From assembly GCA_937960715.1 (NCBI GenBank), contig CALGOO010000205.1, positions 1-7,591 on the forward strand: a stretch of DNA of 7,591 nt, in the 5' to 3' direction. A model generated the notes under the pieces. The model saw only the letters and a program-made list of their open reading frames with translations, searched no databases and was not told where the DNA came from. A program made the translations under genes and the position numbers. This stretch comes from an uncultured Candidatus Competibacteraceae bacterium (GTDB lineage: Bacteria > Pseudomonadota > Gammaproteobacteria > Competibacterales > Competibacteraceae). Positions 1 through 7,591 of this stretch are shown here, in pieces (within the stretch, counting starts at the first letter, position 1; every line of letters begins with the position of its first letter).

Positions 1-4003
<4,003 letters not shown>

Positions 4004-4090
4004 CGGGATTCCTCTCAAAGAACCAGCCCGGAGCGGGAGCCGATCTCACCCGCGGTCAACTGCGGGGGCGAATTGAATAAACCCTTCTAA

Positions 4091-4131
4091 ATCAAATAGA
4101 AACAGGCCGGCGACCCCAGGGATCGCCGGCC
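4091..4131 (-). terminator. attenuator-type stem-loop in the rplL-rpoB spacer
   Basis: A perfect 9-bp GC-rich stem (arms 4105-4113 and 4123-4131, loop of 9 nt) is followed in the transcribed direction by the T-rich but interrupted tract TGTTTCTATTTGATTT. It can be extended outward by five more pairs across one mismatch, using 4099-4103 and 4133-4137, which would absorb part of the T tract. In E. coli a partial terminator sits in the same rplL-rpoB spacer and lowers rpoBC expression relative to the ribosomal proteins; this hairpin is placed and shaped for the same job. The broken T tract suggests incomplete rather than full termination. The function is inferred from position and structure. Confidence 0.7.
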
Positions 4132-4162
4132 GGTTCCGTTCTGGTCCATCCAAGCCAGGTGA

Positions 4163-4206
4163 CGCCGCGCAACGCTATCCGAACGGAAAGGGCGAATAGC
4201 GCGGCG
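4163..4206 (-). promoter_or_regulatory. long stem-loop directly after rplL, probable RNA processing site
   Basis: The hairpin begins 1 nt after the rplL stop codon. The outer stem pairs 4163-4168 with 4201-4206 (6 bp, perfect). The inner stem pairs 4174-4181 with 4193-4200 (8 bp including one G-U). A 5-nt bulge (4169-4173) separates them on one side and the loop is 11 nt. In E. coli the rplL-rpoB spacer contains an RNase III cleavage structure at about this place. The long, slightly irregular duplex here fits that role or a 3'-end stabiliser for the rplJL message. There is no T tract after it, so it is not an intrinsic terminator. The role is inferred. Confidence 0.55.
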
Positions 4207-4207
4207 C

Positions 4208-4579
4208 TTACCTGATCTCGACCTTGGCGCCAGCGTCTTCCAGTTTCTTCTTGACGTCCTCGGCCTCAGCCTTGGGAATGCCTTCCTTGATGGTGGAGGG
4301 CACGCCTTCCACCGCATCCTTGGCTTCCTTCAGCCCCAGACCGGTCAGCGCGCGCACAACCTTGATCACCTCGACCTTCTTCTCGCCGAAGCTGGTCATC
4401 ACCACGTCGAACTCGGTCTTTTCCTCGACCGGGGCGGCGGCCACGGCGACCGGGGCGGCGGCCACGGCGGCGGCGGCGGTCACGCCAAACTTCGCTTCCA
4501 TCGCGGCAATCAAGTCCACGATTTCCATCACGGTCATACCCGCGATGGCGTCCAGAATGTCTTCTTTCGAAACGGCCAT
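4208..4579 (-). CDS. rplL: 50S ribosomal protein L7/L12
   Basis: L7/L12 is the multicopy stalk protein that recruits and activates the translational GTPases (EF-G, EF-Tu, IF2). It has 123 residues, close to the E. coli size. Residues 1-33 (MAVSKEDILDAIAGMTVMEI onward) are the dimerising domain that binds L10. Residues 34-53 are an Ala/Pro/Val hinge. Residues 54-123 are the C-terminal factor-binding domain, with the conserved KKVEVIKVVRALTGLGLKEA stretch and a KKKLEDAGAKVEI ending. The ATG at 4579 is chosen because it gives the family's standard N-terminus and has AGGAG upstream (10-nt spacing). An in-frame TTG further upstream at 4615 would include this ribosome binding site inside the gene. 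The gene follows rplJ by 72 nt and should share its leader control. The hinge contains a 7-residue tandem repeat. Confidence 0.98.
   Translation of the reverse strand: MAVSKEDILDAIAGMTVMEIVDLIAAMEAKFGVTAAAAVAAAPVAVAAAPVEEKTEFDVVMTSFGEKKVEVIKVVRALTGLGLKEAKDAVEGVPSTIKEGIPKAEAEDVKKKLEDAGAKVEIR
4426..4467 (-). repeat. 21-bp tandem duplication in the L12 hinge
   Basis: Two adjacent identical 21-bp copies (4426-4446 and 4447-4467) lie in the hinge-coding part of rplL. They encode two consecutive 7-residue units, VAAAPVA and VAAAPVE (residues 39-52). Below them the coding sequence continues as a run of GCC/GCG alanine codons. The identical DNA suggests a recent slippage duplication rather than old amino acid convergence. 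Hinge length is known to vary between species, so the reading frame and protein should tolerate it. Confidence 0.85.
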
Positions 4580-4651
4580 AACCACTTCACTCCTGATAAG
4601 GACACTATCAATCAATCACTTTCGACCAATTGGGCTGTGTTGCCGAAACGC

Positions 4652-5191
4652 TCAAGCAGCGGCTTCTTCCTTGTGTCGCCGAATCGCGTCGAGGGTGCGC
4701 GCCAGCTTGCCCGGAATTTCGTTGAGAGTCCGCGCGAACTTGTCGAGCGGCGCCCGCAGAGTGGCCATCAGTAGGCTGATCGCTTCGTCGCGGGTCGGCA
4801 GGCTGGCCAGACGGTCCAGCTCGCTGGCTGGAAACGCTTGTCCACCGACCGCCAGGGCCTTGACGACCAACTTGTCGTTGGCTTTTTCCTTGAGAAATTC
4901 CTTGAACAACCGCGCCGCCGCGCCTGGATCCTGTTGGGAGAACGCCAGAATCAGCGGTCCCACCAGACTTGATCGCAGGCACTCGAACTCGGTTCCCCGC
5001 ACGGCGCGCCGCGCCAGGGTGTTCTTGACAACGCGCAGATAGACGCCGGTTTCCCGCGCTTTCACGCGCAGTTGGGTGATCTGAGCGACGCTCAAACCCC
5101 GATATTCGGCGGCGATCGCGGAGTGCGCACTGGCAGCCACCTTGGCGACCTCGGTCACCACAGCCTGTTTTTCCGCCAGATTGAGACTCAT
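4652..5191 (-). CDS. rplJ: 50S ribosomal protein L10
   Basis: L10 anchors the L7/L12 dimers to the base of the ribosomal stalk. It is also the autogenous repressor of its own operon. The protein has 179 residues, somewhat longer than the E. coli protein. The N-terminal RNA-binding half begins MSLNLAEKQAVVTEVAK and has the family signatures AAEYRGLSVAQITQLR (residues 27-42) and VVKNTLARRA. The C-terminal part, from about residue 130 (LPTRDEAISLLMATL) through KFARTLNEIPGKLARTLDAI, is the long helix that holds L12 dimers. It ends in RRHKEEAAA. The ATG at 5191 has a GAGG Shine-Dalgarno about 8 nt upstream. An earlier GTG at 5218 lies inside a leader hairpin and adds residues the family lacks. rplJ is preceded by a recognisable L10 leader and followed by rplL, the usual stalk operon. 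Confidence 0.98.
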   Translation of the reverse strand: MSLNLAEKQAVVTEVAKVAASAHSAIAAEYRGLSVAQITQLRVKARETGVYLRVVKNTLARRAVRGTEFECLRSSLVGPLILAFSQQDPGAAARLFKEFLKEKANDKLVVKALAVGGQAFPASELDRLASLPTRDEAISLLMATLRAPLDKFARTLNEIPGKLARTLDAIRRHKEEAAA

Positions 5192-5210
5192 TGCGTTACC
5201 TCGCGGTTTC

Positions 5211-5229
5211 TTCTCCACGGCGTGGAGAA
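5211..5229 (-). repeat. 19-nt perfect inverted repeat in the rplJ leader
   Basis: The two 9-nt arms TTCTCCACG and CGTGGAGAA flank a single central base. As RNA this folds into a stem of about 7 bp with a 5-nt loop, ending some 19 nt before the rplJ start and just upstream of the GAGG ribosome binding site. It lies between the L10-binding element and the start codon, so it could help transmit L10 binding to ribosome access. It could also be a processing hairpin. The structure is seen; the role is inferred. Confidence 0.5.
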
Positions 5230-5265
5230 TGGGAACGGCGGCCTTACCAGAAATCGTCCGGAAGA

Positions 5266-5345
5266 GCCTTGCCGTCTGCGCGGGCCGCTCCGGCGAGCCG
5301 GAAGCGATTAAGCCTGACGACGCCCGCGGTCTTTGACGCGGACCG
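5266..5345 (-). promoter_or_regulatory. L10 leader RNA (autogenous control of rplJ-rplL)
   Basis: This fits the known L10(L12)-binding leader of the rplJL operon. In the transcribed direction, CGTC (5335-5338) pairs with GACG (5273-5276). A kink-turn-like asymmetric internal loop follows, AAAGAC (5329-5334) opposite CA (5277-5278). Next is a perfect 7-bp stem, CGCGGGC (5322-5328) with GCCCGCG (5279-5285). Inside is a further hairpin (5286-5306) closed by a CTCG loop (mRNA sense), and a single-stranded stretch containing CTTAAT. The order CGTC, AAGACCGC, CTTAAT, GCGNAGACGG matches the E. coli leader as I remember it. When free L10-L12 exceeds rRNA supply, it should bind here and reduce rplJ translation. 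No promoter is evident in the spacer. Confidence 0.85.
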
Positions 5346-5374
5346 GGAATTTTCCGGTCGGCCCAAAGTTCGTT

Positions 5375-5402
5375 GCGTCCCCGGCCTGGCGCCAGGGGAC
5401 GC
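5375..5402 (-). promoter_or_regulatory. stem-loop just after rplA
   Basis: A perfect 8-bp stem (GCGTCCCC with GGGGACGC, 5375-5382 and 5395-5402) encloses a 12-nt interior that can form three more GC pairs. It starts 6 nt after the rplA stop codon. The sequence transcribed after it (AACGAACTTTGGG) lacks a T run, so it is not a normal intrinsic terminator. It may protect or define the 3' end of the rplKA message, or serve as a processing site separating L11-L1 from L10-L12 mRNA. A smaller 6-bp hairpin (5341-5359) follows before the L10 leader. The structure is seen; the role is inferred. Confidence 0.55.
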
Positions 5403-5408
5403 TTGGGT

Positions 5409-6104
5409 TTAGAGCGACAGCGTGGCCTGATCCACCGCCAGGCCCGGACCCATGGTGGTGGAAACGGTCACGCGCCGGATATAGACCCCCTTGGAGGTTG
5501 CGGGCTTGATCTTCTGCAAGTCGTGCAGCAGCGCCTGCAAGTTTTCCCGCAACTGATTCGGGGCGAAATCCACCTTGCCGATGATGCAGTGGATGACGCC
5601 GGCCTTGTCGGTCCGATAACGGACCTGGCCGGCCTTGGCGTTGCGAATCGCGCCCGCCACGTCGGGGGTCACGGTGCCAACCTTGGGGTTGGGCATCAAC
5701 CCGCGCGGGCCGAGAATCTTGCCCAACTGGCCGACCACCCGCATCGCGTCGGGCGCGGCGATGACCACGTCGAAATCGAGATTGCCCGCCTTGACCGACT
5801 CGGCCAGGTCCTCGAAACCGACCACGTCGGCGCCGGCCGTCTTGGCGGCCTCGGCGTTGGCGCCCTGGGCGAATACCGCAACCCGCACGGTCTTACCGGT
5901 GCCGTGGGGCAATACCGTGGCGCTGCGCACCACCTGGTCGGACTTGCGGGGGTCGACGCCCAGGTTGATCGCCACGTCCACCGATTCGCGGAACTTGACG
6001 CCCGAAACTTCCTTGAGCAGACCCAGAGCTTCCTCGACCGGATAAAACTTGCCGGGAACCAGCTTGGCGCGAATCGTCCGCATCCGCTTGGAAAGCTTGG
6101 CCAT
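5409..6104 (-). CDS. rplA: 50S ribosomal protein L1
   Basis: L1 forms the mobile stalk beside the ribosomal E site that helps release deacylated tRNA, and in bacteria it represses its own rplKA message. It has 231 residues, close to E. coli L1 (234). Domain I is split between the N- and C-terminal parts. Signatures seen are KFRESVDVAINLGVDPRKSD (38-57), the central GPRGLMPNPKVGTVTPDV (132-149) and the C-terminal STTMGPGL (215-222). The ATG at 6104 gives the family's MAKLSKRM start. Its AAGGAG ribosome binding site lies within the last codons of rplK, and the two genes are only 3 nt apart, which suggests translational coupling for equal L11 and L1 output. A strong stem-loop follows the stop codon. 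Confidence 0.98.
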   Translation of the reverse strand: MAKLSKRMRTIRAKLVPGKFYPVEEALGLLKEVSGVKFRESVDVAINLGVDPRKSDQVVRSATVLPHGTGKTVRVAVFAQGANAEAAKTAGADVVGFEDLAESVKAGNLDFDVVIAAPDAMRVVGQLGKILGPRGLMPNPKVGTVTPDVAGAIRNAKAGQVRYRTDKAGVIHCIIGKVDFAPNQLRENLQALLHDLQKIKPATSKGVYIRRVTVSTTMGPGLAVDQATLSL

Positions 6105-6107
6105 GGC

Positions 6108-6539
6108 CTATACTCCTTCCACATCAAGGCCCATGGAACGGGCGCTGCCGGCGATGGTCCGCACCGCCGCGTCGAGGCTGGCGGCGGTCAGATCGGGCGT
6201 CTTGGTCTTGGCGATCTCTTCCAACTGGGCGCGCGTAACGGTGCCCACCTTCTTGGTGTTCGGGTTGGAACTGCCACTGGCGAGACCCAGCGCCTTCTTG
6301 AGCAGCACCGAGGCCGGCGGGGTCTTCATGATGAAGGTGAAGCTGCGGTCGCTGTAGACCGTGATCACCACCGGAATCGGCAAGCCCGGTTCCAGATGTT
6401 GAGTCTGGGCATTGAAGGTCTTGCAAAACTCCATGATGTTGACGCCGTGCTGGCCCAACGCCGGACCCACCGGCGGACTGGGATTGGCCTTGGCGGCCGC
6501 GACCTGCAATTTGACGTATGCGGTGACTTTTTTTGCCAT
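6108..6539 (-). CDS. rplK: 50S ribosomal protein L11
   Basis: L11 sits at the GTPase-associated centre on 23S rRNA. It is the protein through which RelA senses uncharged tRNA and where thiostrepton acts together with the rRNA. It has 143 residues (E. coli 142). The N-terminal domain shows ANPSPPVGPALGQHGVNIMEF (about 18-38), including the proline-rich helix implicated in thiostrepton and stringent-response effects. The linker is around ITVYSDRSFTFIMKTPPASV. The C-terminal rRNA-binding domain ends in ARSMGLDVEGV. The ATG at 6539 is chosen over one 69 nt upstream because it begins the standard MAKKVTAYVKLQ and has AGGAG 5 nt before it. It is the first gene of the L11-L1 pair, and its leader is a likely L1 target. 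Confidence 0.98.
   Translation of the reverse strand: MAKKVTAYVKLQVAAAKANPSPPVGPALGQHGVNIMEFCKTFNAQTQHLEPGLPIPVVITVYSDRSFTFIMKTPPASVLLKKALGLASGSSNPNTKKVGTVTRAQLEEIAKTKTPDLTAASLDAAVRTIAGSARSMGLDVEGV
6113..6118 (-). promoter_or_regulatory. rplA ribosome binding site inside rplK
   Basis: The AAGGAG motif ahead of rplA is encoded by the last codons of rplK (within VEGV-stop) and sits 8 nt before the rplA ATG. Ribosomes finishing rplK therefore cover the rplA initiation region. This supports coupled translation, so repression at the rplK leader would also switch off rplA. Confidence 0.75.
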
Positions 6540-6627
6540 CGTGACTCCTGACGGGTACGAACGCCTCGCGGCTCCCCGAATGAGCCGTCCGCGACCGGAC
6601 GGCGACAAGGCGACCGGCGAGCGCCGG
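6540..6627 (-). promoter_or_regulatory. structured rplK leader, candidate L1-binding site
   Basis: The 88-nt spacer between nusG and rplK is very GC-rich and can fold into several hairpins. A perfect 8-bp stem GCCGTCCG / CGGACGGC with a 4-nt loop spans 6584-6603. A 5-bp stem GGCTC / GAGCC spans 6570-6586 and shares bases with the first, so the two compete. A 5-bp stem with loop GCTC lies just after nusG (6614-6627). In E. coli L1 represses rplKA by binding the rplK leader, which sits in this position. I cannot match the exact L1 contact bases, so the assignment rests on position and foldability. The AGGAG of rplK at the leader's end is outside the strong stem. A T run after the strong stem is absent, so it is not a clear terminator. 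Confidence 0.45.
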
Positions 6628-7167
6628 TCAGCGGGATACCTTATCGACCTGACTGAATTCCAGTTCCACCGGCGTGGTCCGCCCGAAAATCATCACCCCC
6701 ACCCGCAACCGGCTTTTCTCGTAGTTGACTTCCTCGACCACACCCTCGAAGTCATTGAACGGTCCTTCGGTGACGCGCACCATCTCGCCGGGCTCGTAAA
6801 GCACCTTGGGCCGGGGTTTATCCACGCCGTCCTGGACTCGCTGCAAGATGGCCTGGGCTTCTTTTTCCGAGATCGGTGCTGGTTTGTCGCTCGTGCCGCC
6901 GATGAAACCAAGCACCTTGGGCACGCTGCGGACCAAGTGCCAGGTCTCGTTGTCCATTTCCATCTGCACCAGCACGTAGCCAGGGAAGAATTTGCGGTCG
7001 CTCTTGCGTTTCTGACCGTCGCGCATTTCCACCACTTCCTCGGTGGGCACCAACACCTGGCCGAACCGGTCCTTCAGACCCTCGCGATTGATCCGCTCCA
7101 GCAGGGAGCGCTTGACATGCTGCTCAAAGCCGGAATAGGCCTGCACCACATACCACCGCATCGCCAT
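6628..7167 (-). CDS. nusG: transcription elongation factor NusG
   Basis: NusG binds the RNA polymerase clamp and links it to Rho (termination) or to ribosomal protein S10 (coupling with translation). It has 179 residues (E. coli 181). The N-terminal NGN domain runs from MAMRWYVVQAYSGFEQHVKR to about residue 110 and includes the signature KFFPGYVLVQME (59-70). A linker follows, then the KOW domain from about 124 (EPGEMVRVTEGPFNDFEG) to the end. Phe161 in FGRTTPVELEFSQVDKV matches the E. coli Phe165 contact residue. The first ATG (7167) is preferred over a second ATG two codons later because GGAG lies 7 nt before it. The gene starts 12 nt after secE, a tight pair. rpoB, its polymerase partner, is in the same cluster. 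Confidence 0.98.
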   Translation of the reverse strand: MAMRWYVVQAYSGFEQHVKRSLLERINREGLKDRFGQVLVPTEEVVEMRDGQKRKSDRKFFPGYVLVQMEMDNETWHLVRSVPKVLGFIGGTSDKPAPISEKEAQAILQRVQDGVDKPRPKVLYEPGEMVRVTEGPFNDFEGVVEEVNYEKSRLRVGVMIFGRTTPVELEFSQVDKVSR

Positions 7168-7179
7168 ACCACGGCTCCA

Positions 7180-7554
7180 CTAGCCGGTAACCAGCCGGAC
7201 CAGCCAAAACAACAGGATGTCGAACAGCCACAAGAGCAGCCCCATGATCACGACCATGGCGATCACGACCAATGTGGTCTGAGTGGTTTCGGCGCGGGTT
7301 GGCCAGACCACCTTGCGCAGTTCGGTACGTGCGTCCTGAATGAATTCAAGAGTTTCCGCGCCCCTTTCAGTTCTCAGGGCAATAACCACCGCCGCCACCG
7401 CCGCCGCCAGCAAACCGACGACCCGCGCCAGCAGCGAGTGATTGGCGAAGACGTAAAAAGCGACTAGCGCGCTCAAAACGATGGCGCTGGCGGCAAGCAG
7501 CTTGAATGTATCGGCGCGATTGGGGGCTTGCTGTTCGGGCTTGGTCGAATTCAT
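7180..7554 (-). CDS. secE: preprotein translocase subunit SecE
   Basis: SecE is the clamp that braces SecY in the inner-membrane SecYEG channel. It has 124 residues (E. coli 127), the three-helix proteobacterial form. Predicted membrane segments are about 17-36, 41-60 and 93-118. Between the second and third is the conserved amphipathic helix and hinge EFIQDARTELRKVVWPTRAE (70-89), the diagnostic and essential part of the family. The ATG at 7554 is the first available after an in-frame TAG 15 nt upstream. The ribosome binding site is weak, with only a distant AGAG visible. The gene is placed immediately before nusG, the near-universal secE-nusG pair. The promoter is outside the window. Confidence 0.97.
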   Translation of the reverse strand: MNSTKPEQQAPNRADTFKLLAASAIVLSALVAFYVFANHSLLARVVGLLAAAVAAVVIALRTERGAETLEFIQDARTELRKVVWPTRAETTQTTLVVIAMVVIMGLLLWLFDILLFWLVRLVTG

Positions 7555-7591
7555 GCGATGTTGGCTCTACGCGCTCGGCATGGGTTCGCGC

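Noticed and set aside
4004..4090. A separate rpoB promoter in the spacer
   Set aside because: A TTGACC is present in the transcribed strand, but no -10-like sequence lies 16-18 nt after it; the area is GC-rich with only small 4- to 5-bp hairpins (4027-4037, 4049-4066).
4580..4615. Upstream TTG start extending rplL by 12 residues
   Set aside because: The extension is not part of the L12 family, and the AGGAG for the standard ATG lies within it.
4224..5042. 272-codon plus-strand frame opposite rplL and rplJ
   Set aside because: Antisense shadow. The Ser/Ala/Arg-rich product mirrors L12 and L10 codon usage.
5192..5218. Upstream GTG start extending rplJ by 9 residues
   Set aside because: It starts inside the leader inverted repeat, lacks its own ribosome binding site and adds residues not found in L10.
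5375..5402. Post-rplA hairpin as an intrinsic terminator
   Set aside because: The stem is strong but no T tract follows in the transcribed direction, so I call it only a stem-loop.
5373..6551. 392-codon plus-strand frame opposite rplA and rplK
   Set aside because: Antisense shadow of two certain ribosomal protein genes. The product is His/Gly/Arg-rich and unlike known proteins.
6540..6608. Upstream ATG extending rplK by 23 residues
   Set aside because: The added Arg/Ser-rich segment comes from the structured leader; MAKKVTAY is the conserved L11 start with a good Shine-Dalgarno.
6412..7467. 351-codon plus-strand frame opposite rplK, nusG and secE
   Set aside because: Antisense shadow spanning three real genes and their spacers. 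No ribosome binding site or recognisable domain supports it.
7555..7591. tRNA-Trp end or promoter upstream of secE
   Set aside because: tRNA-Trp often precedes secE, but these 37 nt show no tRNA 3' end, no CCA with acceptor sequence, and no convincing -10 or -35. The window ends before anything can be identified.

Overview
The window holds one contiguous block of core transcription and translation genes, all on the minus strand. Read in the direction of transcription (right to left) the order is secE, nusG, rplK, rplA, rplJ, rplL, rpoB. This is the classical bacterial secE-nusG / L11-L1 / L10-L12 / beta cluster. rpoB runs off the left edge and lacks only about its last 45 codons; the other six genes are complete. 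I see no mobile element, CRISPR array, tRNA, rRNA or foreign-looking gene.

The organism looks like a GC-rich gammaproteobacterium outside the Enterobacterales. The beta subunit follows the E. coli beta sequence closely along its whole length and carries the proteobacterial SI2 (beta-prime-facing) insertion. SecE has the three-helix proteobacterial form, and L11, L1 and NusG match the E. coli proteins in length and motifs. Affiliation to a Chromatiales-like or related environmental lineage is a guess from the RpoB N-terminus, not a measurement.

Layout from right to left: 7555-7591 is upstream DNA with nothing recognisable. secE (7180-7554) and nusG (6628-7167) are 12 nt apart. An 88-nt structured leader precedes rplK (6108-6539). 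rplK and rplA (5409-6104) are 3 nt apart, and the rplA ribosome binding site lies inside the end of rplK. A 217-nt structured spacer contains a convincing L10-leader RNA in front of rplJ (4652-5191). After a 72-nt gap comes rplL (4208-4579). A 204-nt spacer with two strong stem-loops, a probable processing hairpin and an attenuator-type terminator, leads into rpoB (1-4003).

The genes work together as growth-rate control hardware. L11, L1 and the L10-L12 stalk build the factor-binding side of the large ribosomal subunit. NusG and the beta subunit serve transcription, and SecE is part of the protein-export channel. The three structured spacers sit where autogenous control (L1 on rplKA, L10-L12 on rplJL) and partial termination before rpoB are known in E. 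coli. This is an ordinary, highly conserved region. The points worth a second look are the RNA structures between genes, a short tandem repeat in the L12 hinge, and a lengthened SI2 insertion in beta. I found no new system here.
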